Positions 46,901 to 51,936 of a stretch of 64,000 bases of DNA are shown here, piece by piece (positions within the stretch are counted from its first letter, which is position 1; every line of letters begins with the position of its first letter). The notes below the pieces were generated by a model, which worked only from the letters and a program-made list of their open reading frames with translations, ran no database searches and was not told the DNA's origin. Source of the DNA: Skeletonema tropicum (Eukaryota > Bacillariophyta > Thalassiosirophyceae > Thalassiosirales > Thalassiosiraceae); contig CM074135.1 in NCBI GenBank assembly GCA_037178625.1, positions 2,296,001 to 2,360,000 of the forward strand, read 5' to 3'. Position numbers and translations under genes: made by a program.

Positions 46901-48887
46901 AGCTGGAATGCAATCGATGAATCAAGAAACAGATTCGTTGCTTTACTCGACAAATAATGTTCAATCGATTACTTTATCTGGTGAAAGTAATGATATAGAT
47001 GGGACATTTCGCATTGCTTTCGGAGGTCATTGCACGGAGCAGATATCTGTATCATCTAACGCACTCGACATGAAAGTTGCGCTTGAGTCACTTCCCACTG
47101 TTGGCTCTACTGTTGTGTCGCAAAAACACATGTCAAATGGCTCTATTTGGGCAGTAACATTCTTGACCAATCTCGGCGATGAAAGTATATTTGGACATAT
47201 AGACTCACTTACTGTCAGCATAGATCCTGATGACTCGCCTGATATGTTTGTCACAGATACGGTGGGATCATCAGGATCGTCACTTCTTGGAACCGGCGCC
47301 AGACTAATTGTCGAAAAAGAAATATCTGCTTTCAAAGGCTTTGAGCAGCAGATGATAACAACGCAATGCTCTACCTCAGTGGGTGTCATTGATGGTTATT
47401 TCGCTATATCTGTCAATGGTGTCCGAACAAATGATATTCCACACGATGCATCAGCACTGGACTTGAAGCACGAGCTAGAAAATATTTCTTCTATCGGCGA
47501 GGTCAAGGTGACTCGCAGTATGATGTCGGATCGTATCAACTCGTTCCGTTGGTCAATCATTTTTGTAGAAATGCTCGGTAATTTCCCACTTTTGAATGTC
47601 CATGATCATTTGACTTGTTCAGATGGTTCAGCGACTCCACTCATCTACGTCACCGAAACGGCACAAGGGGTGCTGCCTAAAATGGATGGTTCATTGGCTG
47701 GAGAGATAGAGATCGATGTAGATTCTCTCAACCAAATGGATACGACGGGAGATTTTGTGCACATTGTAGATGATTTGGTAAGAGGAATGCCGTATCATTT
47801 AAGAGTATCAGCGTGGAATGGCGCAGGCGACTCTTATGGCAGAGCGCAATACTCTACACCTGCAATATTGACACCAACGGACAAGCCCGATCCTCCATCG
47901 TCCGTAGAAATGATCTCGATCGACAACTATTCAATTCAAGTTAGTTGGAATGCTGCATTGAACAAAGGAGGGTCGCACAAGATCACAAGATACAAAACAG
48001 AGGTGGCCGAAGTTGTACCTGGCTCAGAAGCTCAATTCAATGATGATAGCAACCTTTTTTACGAATCTTTTGACGTTGATTACACCCCGGAAGTTCAAGC
48101 AATAATTTTAGAGTCCTCTGCGGATGATATGGGGGGTTTCTTTGTTGTAAACTTCATGGGAGAGAACACGCCAAATATATATACTGACGCGGGGGTAGAC
48201 GACATTAAAGAAGCTCTGGAGGGAATTTCAACAATCGATTCTGTTGACGTGTCAATACATCCACACAGTCAGGATTTCATTACGACATACGGGCAGAGAT
48301 GGATCATAACATTTGATGCGAAACAAGGAAATCTACCATCAATGCTGATAGATTCAGGTTCTGGCCAGCCTACGACAATAGCAACGGGAGGAACTATCTT
48401 TGGTAGTTCATCAGTCATTAGAGTGGAAACGATTTCAAATGGAGGTTTACCATCCACTTTCATTACTGCGCCGATCCTCGATGAAGGTAAGATGTACATG
48501 ACGCGAGTATCATCTTTCAATGGTTATCTCTGGAGCGACTATGCGATATCGCACAATTCTATCTCCCCGTCAAAGAGTGCGCCATCCCAGCCTCGGGAAG
48601 TTCTGGTCAACGTCCTCTCCGATACAGAGCTCGGGGTATCTTGGAAGGCGCCTCTCTTCGATGGAGGCGCTTCGATTGCTGGATACAAAATTGTGTGGGG
48701 GGACAATGACGATATGGTACCCGCCTCTCAACACTTCTTCATTCTCGACAATCTGGATCCAGAGGAATCCTTCTTGGTCAGCGTGACAGCATTCAGCTCA
48801 AGAGGATTTTCCGATCCAACACTCGCGAAGCCTTCGTTATGTCCAATGGAACTAATTGAAAGTATACAATCTGATTCTCAAAGTTGA
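28947..48887 (+). CDS. Giant secreted multidomain protein (FN3, PA14, filamin-like, ~30 repeat modules)
   Basis: One uninterrupted frame of about 6,646 codons. An ATG at 28902 is in frame, but the ATG at 28947 directly precedes a good signal peptide (MMKFPLKDSLLFLSMLLLCA). Three PA14 domains lie at about residues 2541-2681, 3857-4027 and 5093-5230 (e.g. GGLNARYYDNQW, YTFYLNADDGVRLYVD). Filamin-type Ig repeats (FYLQAKDSTGNN, YLQAKDAFGNNRQ, FTIQPKDSFGND) lie around them. FN3 domains fill the N-terminal 1,900 and C-terminal 1,300 residues. About 31 modules of some 100 residues recur: an EVQ-I strand, GxFxLxFxGxxT, IPxDA, LExLxxIGxVxV and a final W-x-V-T-F then GDxPLL. There is no C-terminal membrane helix, so it is probably secreted into wall, mucilage or adhesive. 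Function inferred from domains only. Confidence 0.9.
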   Translation: MMKFPLKDSLLFLSMLLLCASAHNEAHPPEMNSVPGPPDWATLDVIGANTLQTTFSPPLWNGGSPVTSYLVEWDKEAGVPEVQRVVTSQNLYANEIQTITTSVPDVNEIQVIQTTATPRAEVQAITVSPSYGDATIDSAYSFALSLDTINTGGSLQYSGQISANAAADGSRSSIAQILENMTNVHGRPTVERLEMNHDGGHTYTVTFPLSMGNVPELEVFMTDLPVSVTTLQEGNELEGSFRLEYMGELTADIPYDASAAEMQSHLESLDAIDAVSVLRSIADEQNGFLWEVEFLSDSNGGDIESMKVHGDGLRTSNSVGGAKIEAVGGRDGSYIAGTFVLTFQGKNTNHIPFDAPPSVVKEELEALETIGSIHVERTSMDVVGGCKWTVSFLEDGSRLHRGDMPSISVESHLTGAPGQTPMIIVEEERKGTEQEVQTITIDGNGSNVDPNSSFRLRFEGEETGDILALPFGGSTCLGSTTAKQTITTSTVDTSGVGGDDSVSHLTSFALTYDGHTTKSIKANDISCEETATQISRELMLLPTLYDVAVSGSETSAGDEGCTWIVTFLSVMGNPELMEVTAYNGELSAGPGPSVTVGDEYSIIRDTVAISQPDDFKGDVNLIQSELSKLSTIGIVTVTPASAFPDNLGQCTWDITFESKAGDVASIEVARSGTTEFSTQAELSSGNMIAITDNTVQGTSTVVSGDFRLQFDGKLTGYMPYNASAELVKASLDALSTIGQVSVTRYGPDVNNCYSWDVTFVSDLGPLPLIVADDLDLRGTVPSMSVYKSTVGKLPPFDGPDYGSTTVEGNADDLTTLIPQLKQGIPYYIRISASNTLGYGPSIMPYPPFQIPYPQPPSPPSHVRLESKDGSNLAVTIDAPFHDGGDEITSYRVEYSTQPFVQERQRVSLTCSPQSEVQTITTSASDIDEVQYLVIDSSYGGNGEISEVQRVMCDATGGTFGLSLGDETAYISHDADKNEIKDAIESMTMIDEVSIDFDGDATTACAPYNGASAGSFTVTFQSLYGMAGDLPLMNAEMSGLEGARHVTVSPVIDGDAPLGGSLKLSFNGAMSEAIDVSLDSTELAVEIEAALEALDTIQQDGVSVSAVDLVNGGYEKIFRVEFKGHGVGGNIDSLIVEPEYHLVTGSSAAAFILTDGESYTARNGVDAVTSQVGNELSGQFRLRLRGHTTGRIPFNSSVDEMKVRLEELPNIGTVIVEKSGPSKELAYTWTITYASNPGYFPPSSRDVDLLEVVNELETSVESDNSASVVVDTIREGDGMLEGKFELSFNDGSSVETTRPLQSFISAEELKQELELLNNVGVVNVVRSESLVGYEWDIEFASCALKNGVEVCSDGNLHSLTVNNVNLQGCGGAILDVAELVAGSGPGICPHLNNGMCSEEQPFNGEYPIEHNIGGLTLGTRYYVQVRLHNSQSFGYRTLSSPLHATPLHNPPGRPPPVMLIESSSDSITVGWEKPKDNGGKAVSGYELWMDAWSGGETVMVYDGTGNPDVMTYRLTTHDSGAHSQIVETGRQYRFQVRAINNCDNEDPFRSCFGELSEVQLFTVRDPRAPLPPSMPRRDSQTRVTSSSEATISLSWSPPIDNGGSPITGYILYMRDPYGITSNYALDKDVTSWQANAMHPGEMYRFHLIAMNAKGKSGNSPTLSTLAAMPPGLNYDNEPEYSSFDYRPTIIDVQETSLTTKWSHLPLDITGGSPITGYKVYLYQVNSMIRSDDSVRQEIQHIKISSQHQVSGTFTLSFRGHETSDIKVDATPDTVKSMLENLPSINVVHVDAIIDGWSVTFLSEAGDLPLMSATSGRLLGDSAARVIVTEAVKGDLATMIYDGSDNPGSRKFEALNLVSDLGYAFKVAPVNAIGDGILSSASIVTIARAGASSSKTTASGSALSKGIAGVIREEQVITFLSDNCVTDKLILSFEFSEQETSNLCGSTEDEFESALEELDGVGVVHVLRNEVSLTSGHHGYAWTIVFISRMGDVPLLLVDKSQVGNGKDASGKVGLEANYCVEFLKGQANEFIIEPKKASGAVVRDITTYPGMEGSDIFFTELWSSDKSIIDGSHTWYADGGVGSYNPLVYEEQVLVVPSNVGSFFLSMDTSEELPFGRIDGFYSKTRNFDGIHDVTELSLQEALSDLSNVGQVDVAQTSSPENDEFHFAVTFKEVLGEYPLLTASDPSVSISRGGVGRASTTEIQSITISADKPFTYEVQSISVTTVDASFDLSFKASSKTSAISCNFADMSEAEAATSIVEAELNALSSVKVRVDPTVTGNGDEIDPWKFMVTFLEPIGPLPLLQSNNADISQVIQGESALSGSIVLSYEGEYTDDIMFDSSARDVKAKLEALDTINKVDVKRADKFTGYQWMISFTGDAGNLPLIVAHNNVFEVQSIKTVGGQPTPLGGTFSLSYLDETTAPMPFDSSAEMIKSSLESLSGIDRVDVNMEVSDYGQCHWMVTFRTPKKPALLKIDTTSLSGTLDEAPVSIVVDSKSPSLLVNSGSPPMVIVEESVPGLPSYTGQYMAQSAGDYTLAVMQLESGGLNARYYDNQWLLDEPSIDRVDPTINFNWGSGIITQYGRDYISIRWWGKVRPLTTEPYTFYLNADDGVRLYVDHKILLDMWEEQSVEKKATAQLVAGTYHDLKVEYKELTGDAQVLLQWSSPSIRKQIIPPSQLFYTSHIVGSPFLTTISPGAADYPHSDFIDIPGEKRSQATAGEEASFYLQAKDSTGNNKLTNGDAQGDLQSPQEQFTVDIIGEHASTSGVVTYLESGRYRVDYTVIKAGNYQVHVKTGGTDIYCGRGEENKCSPFALEVLPGETLSSNCEAESPFDPIDHLVEARAGDVGKIYLQAKDAFGNNRQSGGDDVLVVFKSEVDPAIRYRGNVVDRDDGTYYISYSIPLAGKYLVSITLDGDPVKYCVGPTGERWNEREYDGVAVYSAPSFCSVDNGITLNVIHHEMHAASSTIVEEEGTYLNTAVVGIETGFVIQSRDKFGNLRSGSSTSNIEESGDGMSDAFLVSITGPSGHETVTSSAMQTLSSLDSSIPGYFRLSYGGKVSDDMPHDVSDSAMQVVLMSMHGHSSNPSVEVRKMSIGGTHQWHITFTDHLDLWSQDPLKVLPGSDGFDTVSNVMSVSMEASGGIYPVRYTLWEKGVYELSVFSGSTLVSGSSYTIEVDNGTPQASSSTAFGEGLKSGVAGNEMSFEVLVRDQRQSEVQSIKASGKVIEFVNEVQRLIIVANSGESFQIDFRGQTSEDITVGSSTTEELETALEKLASVGQISLTSDGISSIIQKGDVLDIEFLTEHGSLTLMSSSGQNVVSKLVEGEAPFRAERQSFACNADGGYVILSFNDMTATIESSDDISTFESKLSGLVGSMLSVVVPDGTIDTVCSSSGQQILVDFPVELGNVEPIGMNFDGLENGSMVIHGNDEEVHGAINGISPIMGHFTISHDGATTGPIAVEATADDVKTALEGLPTIGSVYVTKDVVGLRLDNDGQNLVPGTTSVFGIWSITFADERIPGCQPGLWDNCPSNIGDVLPLTIAASLHDTQGQPAPTVEVIEVRRGSSGNSYNLIAEHPNIAFSLTHDLNPHVGIGMAEVHSISCSYTTAALDANDTSGSFELSILDKRIQIDADTSLPDLGHMVSEALGLDYIVATDGSSHSTVCHFDPNSPVTAVTRISFAEESGPLPVFYVHSEQNVVISVDNLVNAVDKVEYLGGGRYNLSYTPTLSGTYSTSIKINDEYLWADLSSGVIIHPSVASARYSTHDSSLVTIAGKQASFHVISRDRFGNRLLSSGSYESFLVVELVGRPDICSGQHYNDHIIRNIMIDELEVGSPDGHYKVAYTPSVAGKYQASILLRSQGGLLATYFRNQDFSNPLYGNDNHNLPPYHETPWCDMNDNGCDSTQVDKEISFDWGFGSPFPADPLFPMDSFSVVWSGELNVNESDEYSFIVRLNGGVRLTVGEHVLIDHLPEANSNYLSSERIFLSKDEFYLLRIEYSHSTDEAEIHLLWESSSSGEQTVPSSALYFSQHISGLSPSPFAVEVIPGDVDLSSTADGDGLMHCIALEECEFTIQAKDLDLNHKYNDGSNPGFQVSIAGNEGWAGEGRINSIVSSISPVSISSISVESNDWELIGNVDVVHRATSLIASEGSLSDKLSRADKIVIDGMIYTISSTGTFDGTIIPLSSPYLGPTMSGLPLYKASKSCTTGTYTVKYTPLVRGSYLIDVTLPSVPEVQRVSTSVSPKSSLSGFFSIDFRPYKTYASRSKNIAFDATAEEFKTALELIDSIGTLEVSRHDCEDPTITCTWDVTFLEFVGDAEPLVPDYSQLLGNHALVGVEQLVKGRRLQSTNGFPSMLTVSPGQTDPTRTLAHGEGLVASTSGERSSFTIQPKDSFGNDRLPEQDPDLFAVYIYPEQKYPDDSFHVHVGAVTRQSDASHTVDYIPGKSGYHTIAVIQAVATEQQLVTTRYNTKARGGTFKLQLGSLSTHPIPWDADEDTVADFLNSSMASVSKFRVEKRAHGLLNYQYVIYFDTAIGDVPDIFVDTTNLLGSDAGWDVAALVNGKFSHINLDTPQLEIQQIILQSDEPLAEGDGSFSITFKGRRSNMISWDADADQLQSALQLLNTVGDIRVSLDIDVPSSNSRSWTVTFDPHVGNSPDSLMNFGNLPPFEISVDGSITGRVETIQDGESPYRMNVSPSTVFAKNVVAYDNPGVTNMEGLSTGVYNSLTHFSIQARDAYSNDIINEPVSEVQIIETSATSQINGFFDVTLFGTTVRFEASSFTTEVEKGLQSIPLVGAVKVSSNSAKELVIGKAVAVTKGLDTMIPNEELTEFVVGDWIRIGDQDDGQLFSIIEMSAVPPFTVTLSSSYLGESQSSANIYQHGAKLNRKGYQYIVTFDPTLGDVPEFHVDGSLLEGNNASVQVFSCDKNVHQMLSFSPSPSSSSVEGHFYLAYKKERTRFLSVDDSVDELREAILSDISSIHSISIIDVTDVSTPGAKSLQLKLDSFEGPADLFFAENYMMSSGTVDVTVTCPMASPQSPTLGTRSIAGRRGPDLVASLSNDETSTVYGDIAHVSNGVYVASYTSPRVGKYSLDVRVAEYGGLTGEYFDNNELVNPPNFVQTDDVFDFNWSNDGKESVSSIRWTGYIKPSFDEIYSFSAYANGDLWLWVGDELIIDHHHEGREYMEVSGSTSNALKANQLIDIKIEHRKNTVSQTLLLRWQSTSQPLSVIDPNRLYWIASQIDGSPFEISPEAVEPSEPTQCRLEIAGWDSLDVYWSYPNDDGGSDVTKYLVEYWDVTMYGETEKQQLHMQSNVMGGTFTIKMSSQSVEVSIDATANELEEQLESLQNIGDVEVYKTIQADVAVYDIEFLTNISPVPVMNVDIPFEMQDNVEYCVCARGNTVCDSGTLLIGCDGGATREGTISTQSVEVMVDNYEAKTTGFSHTLEGLDQPSSILDGFGVRITAANVNGYGIPSPVVTLKPYGPPLPPRVVELERVPRSPSELALHFTAVSSPDDRSSTITNYFVEWSTAEDFASSTVFNANLNLDSIHSERLPSYRNVDRVFHKFLIQGLTPGLEYYVRISAVNEAGIGSSSRSFPTSLAPGCKPSDLEDQYGVSLSTIIAGDAVTVLESSSSLQLSWRAPVVHNGFAISSYLIEYWVESGTSEIQEIVLQPSNGSEVRGTFALTYGSDTTDTMSINSSSEEVQYALESLKTIRSVRVWRSGENPNYKWTVTFLSEYPSVSGLMLIVEDTTELEDALGGSPTLQANLLTIGEYPLGYNSEVVIVDDALETHYHHVLTDLTAGQSYHVQVSAANDLGFGRPQASTPRALAPPIQKPSKPKNVILRVASSSSLEVIFSKPESNGGDDVTLYRIEWDTNSKFESNNNSPIGSYSFLSPKNAIGCDPCMYQVAGLTKGQEYFVRVYAYNSLGYSIDPGLPTPRSLAPKTAPNPPNFVSVSPKSDTAIQVIFPPVTDDGGAKVTKYKIEWNAMGYSAGMQSMNQETDSLLYSTNNVQSITLSGESNDIDGTFRIAFGGHCTEQISVSSNALDMKVALESLPTVGSTVVSQKHMSNGSIWAVTFLTNLGDESIFGHIDSLTVSIDPDDSPDMFVTDTVGSSGSSLLGTGARLIVEKEISAFKGFEQQMITTQCSTSVGVIDGYFAISVNGVRTNDIPHDASALDLKHELENISSIGEVKVTRSMMSDRINSFRWSIIFVEMLGNFPLLNVHDHLTCSDGSATPLIYVTETAQGVLPKMDGSLAGEIEIDVDSLNQMDTTGDFVHIVDDLVRGMPYHLRVSAWNGAGDSYGRAQYSTPAILTPTDKPDPPSSVEMISIDNYSIQVSWNAALNKGGSHKITRYKTEVAEVVPGSEAQFNDDSNLFYESFDVDYTPEVQAIILESSADDMGGFFVVNFMGENTPNIYTDAGVDDIKEALEGISTIDSVDVSIHPHSQDFITTYGQRWIITFDAKQGNLPSMLIDSGSGQPTTIATGGTIFGSSSVIRVETISNGGLPSTFITAPILDEGKMYMTRVSSFNGYLWSDYAISHNSISPSKSAPSQPREVLVNVLSDTELGVSWKAPLFDGGASIAGYKIVWGDNDDMVPASQHFFILDNLDPEESFLVSVTAFSSRGFSDPTLAKPSLCPMELIESIQSDSQS

Positions 48888-48965
48888 GTGAAGTTATATC
48901 AGTTTATTAGTTATACAAAATAGATGATAACAGATTAGAGACACACTAAACGTTATTCCACAGCT

Positions 48966-49949
48966 TCACACAAATTTTCTCTTCTGTCTACTGTCAAGTT
49001 TGCTCCATTTCTCTTTCAACGCATCTATTCTTTCCTTTGTACCTGGATGAGTGCTTTCCCAACCAGCTGTGGCAGTATCACGTCCATTATAATCCCATAG
49101 TTTTGTCAACAACTTCTTTACAGAATTGGGATGATATCGTCTAACATTCCTGTTATCCATGTAAGTTTCCGATAACAAATCCCAAGCTGCGGCATCTGCT
49201 TGATACTCATCTCGGCGTGAGAATCCGAGATCTCCAAGATACGATGCACTTTTCCAGAGTCCCTCTGCAACTGCCTCTCCGAAAGATTCATCATAGCCAT
49301 CGTTGTCTTCATATACAAATGCATCCCATAGCGTGGAAAGCAGTCTTTGTTTGATCACACGCCGTTGCGAATGGCGATGTAGCACATGCCCCATCTCATG
49401 CCCAAGTAATGCGGCAATTTCACCATTGGATAGATACAAGCTGTGTAATAGAGAATCTGTCACCCTCACGATTCCTCCAGGAAGAGCAAACGCATTAACG
49501 AGATTGGGAGCGTGTACTACACCAAAGTCCCAATGATATTCATCGATATTGTCAAAAATTGAGCCAAAGAAGTTATTGTTTTGATCGTAGCGAGCATTCC
49601 TACCTGCCTTTACTAACTCCATGCCAATCTTTTGTACGCCCCATCTATCCTCGACACGTGGATACTTTCGTTCCAAAGATACTATGGACTGCCTGCCTAA
49701 TTCAACATCAGTTTGGACAGGTACAGTCCATAAGATCCATGCGGCGCAATAGTCAGAGATTGGCGTTAGGAACCATAGGGCTAGGATGGACGTAATGATG
49801 GCAAGTAGGAGCAGTTTGTGATGTTTTCTGTTGCGGATGCCAAGATGATGTCCTAGGATTGGTAGCCATATGGATGCTGCGGGGAGCGTGGGATAGTTGT
49901 TGGCAGCTCGTCGTGATGAGTAGGGGTTGGATGATTGTCTTCTTCTCAT
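48966..49949 (-). CDS. M48 family zinc metallopeptidase, membrane-anchored
   Basis: The protein of 327 residues (from the ATG at 49949, MRRRQSSNPYSS) has one membrane segment (LLLLAIITSILALWFL, about 46-61), then a peptidase domain with GVVHAPNLVNAFALPGG. The catalytic LLGHEMGHVLHRHS (HExxH at about 184-188) follows, with the third zinc ligand in SRRDEYQADAAA (Glu about 248). The end STHPGTKERIDALKE is also family-typical. The group includes mitochondrial Oma1 and bacterial LoiP/BepA-like quality-control proteases. The frame stays open upstream to 50183, but those codons overlap the antiporter pseudogene, so I prefer the internal start; ATGs at 50111 and 50153 are alternatives. It converges on the giant gene with only 78 bp between stops. 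Its first ~63 codons are duplicated at 17978-18195. Confidence 0.85.
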   Translation of the reverse strand: MRRRQSSNPYSSRRAANNYPTLPAASIWLPILGHHLGIRNRKHHKLLLLAIITSILALWFLTPISDYCAAWILWTVPVQTDVELGRQSIVSLERKYPRVEDRWGVQKIGMELVKAGRNARYDQNNNFFGSIFDNIDEYHWDFGVVHAPNLVNAFALPGGIVRVTDSLLHSLYLSNGEIAALLGHEMGHVLHRHSQRRVIKQRLLSTLWDAFVYEDNDGYDESFGEAVAEGLWKSASYLGDLGFSRRDEYQADAAAWDLLSETYMDNRNVRRYHPNSVKKLLTKLWDYNGRDTATAGWESTHPGTKERIDALKEKWSKLDSRQKRKFV

Positions 49950-51530
49950 GGTTGCATTGTACGATATTATTGCGACTACTACTTTGTTTTTCACGTGGAA
50001 AGTACATAGCTTGAGCGTGCTTGGGAGTGTGGTGGTTTTGTGATTGTGATTTGTGAGTTGTGAGTGAAGTGAAAGATGCCGATGTGAGTGATGAGACTGT
50101 CGCAACGGCATCACAGAGTGTCGTAACAGGCTTGCAGCCACTCCCAAACTCATAATAGGGCTGAAGGATGCTCCGACAGCCAAGGCACTTTCATACCAAT
50201 ATTTACATTACTCGCCATCGCCAGTCCCATGTCAATCACTAATGGTAAGATCCGTCCCGGTAACGCCAATGCCCACTGCCTGGTACCAGTTTCACGTGGT
50301 GGTGGCGCTGCTCGAGGCTGGCGGAGCTCGACGTGGCACAGCGCGAGAAGCAAAAGGATTAGTCCAATCTCTCCTACAAGGACGAATGCCTTGGGATCAG
50401 GTACGAAGTCCTCTAGCTGACGAATCCTGTGATGATTTCTCCGACAAGATAGAGCGGGCTATTGAAACAGAACTGCGCATGATAAGTGAGCAAAAAAACA
50501 ATACGTACATCATGGACGTCGAAAGATTAGAATACAGTTTATCTCATAGAGTAGGAGTGGCACAAGGCACAACCACAACATAAATCAGATGAGAAAATTG
50601 CAGTAGTACTCACCATTCCTAGCTTGGAAGTAACAATCCCAAGAGCTGTTGCAGTAACGAGAAACACAAGAATTGCGTAGATGTATTCATATGTCACATC
50701 ATGAACTACCATATCCATATCATGTGCGTCACCGTGATCTCCTTCTCCTTCGTGTCCATGACCTTCATCTTCATTCTCAGCGTGAGTTGTGGTTGTGCTG
50801 TCAGAATGCGCTGATTCGGCCAACTTCCTGTTGAGGCCAACAGGTTGACGCAAAATGTCGATTCTGAGATTCCTGATGGTGAATGTTAGCAAGACGTCAT
50901 TAATGTCGTAGTGGTGTTCGTGGTCGTAGTCGTCTTCTGTACGTTCGTTGCTGGTAAGAAATAGTGGGTAGTTTGAATCGAGATCATCGTTGGTGCGATG
51001 AGCAGTCGAGTTATGGTATCGCTTCCTGGTTCCAGGGTCACAACAAGTGCATAGTTGCTTCTTGAGGGCACATGGACACAAGTAGGATTTGCAGGTAGAT
51101 TTTGATTTTCGATGGAGCATGGACAGCAGGTGACCTCACATGCTGGCTTTGTGCGCCTTCTCTTCTGACGGCTATGTAACATGCATATCCAGAGTTGGCT
51201 TCCTCCAGCTCCAGGGGAAGGGAATTTCTTTCTAGTCAGCATAGGCATAGGGCTTGTTGGCTACTGCAAGTGCAAGTGCACGTGCAAGCTGGCTCCATCC
51301 AGCGCTCCAGCTCCAGTCACGGATGGTCTTGGCCATGAAACTCACTCCATTCCTCAATTCAGGCTACTCGTCCTCAGTGTTAGGGTTGTTGATTTGAATT
51401 TGATTATGGGTCTATTGCCTATTACCACCTATTTGGTTGGGAAATAAAGTGATGGAAGCAAGGTGTTGTCATGGCATTATGTATTGAACCTGAAGACTAC
51501 GGAAACAAAATCCAAATTAAAACTTCACAT
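49756..51530. repeat. Segmental duplication, copy B
   Basis: Partner of copy A (17978-20966), same orientation. It lacks both insertions of copy A and so keeps the empty sites. It runs from inside the M48 coding region into the tRNA-Ser flank. Confidence 0.9.
50090..51248 (-). pseudogene. CPA2-type cation/proton antiporter, copy B
   Basis: Same gene remnant as in copy A, without insertions. From 51248 the leader MPMLTRKKFPSPGAGG runs in one frame and shifts near 51110 to LCPCALKKQLCTC, which continues through LLTFTIRNLRIDILRQPVG, a His/Glu/Asp-rich stretch, a membrane segment and VTSKLGM at a GTGAGT donor (50608-50613). The intron ends CAATAG at 50459; the next exon has a 4 bp insertion relative to copy A, then GEIITGF, the shared TAG lesion, DFLPYPKALVLVGEIGLILL, LLEAGVELDVAQ, ETGTR and MGLAMASNVNIGM. 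The last recognisable piece, VGASFSPIMSLGVAAS, overlaps the upstream frame of the M48 gene. At least three frame breaks make it non-functional. Confidence 0.75.
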
Positions 51531-51679
51531 TGGGTACAGAGTTTGAGACAGGTGTCTTCGACACTGTGGCCGAGTGGTTCACGGCCCGGCCAACTCACGT
51601 GTGGATGACATTTTCGGTACTCAAACTGTCCACGTAGGAATCCGTAGAAATACATTGCGTATATTTTTCAAAATACACC

Positions 51680-51758
51680 CCTGAGAGGAAAACCCCGAAC
51701 ATTTTCGTGATCCCCATGCTTTTGCGAGTTAGAATATGCTGGGGGTTTTCCTCTCAGG
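51680..51758. repeat. Inverted repeat inside the element (17 bp arms)
   Basis: CCTGAGAGGAAAACCCC at 51680-51696 is exactly inverted at 51742-51758, with a 45 bp loop. It lies about 180 bp upstream of the ORF start; it could be a nested MITE or a cis-acting hairpin. Confidence 0.9.
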
Positions 51759-51936
51759 ACTTTGTGTGACGAATAATTAATGTAGTTAAATGGACTATAG
51801 ATTTGTATAGATTCACAACTTTAAGGTCTTTGTGTGTGGAATCAGGTCTGCTTTGTGGCAAAAAAGGTTTTTTTTGTTCCCGCCATTTCTAATTTCATTT
51901 TCCTTCAGCATTTATCTGTCATTGCACATAGTAACC

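Noticed and set aside
29200..48786. Many 60-150 codon frames on the opposite strand and in other frames of the giant gene
   Set aside because: They are shadows of a strongly coding sequence; none has a domain or proper start context.
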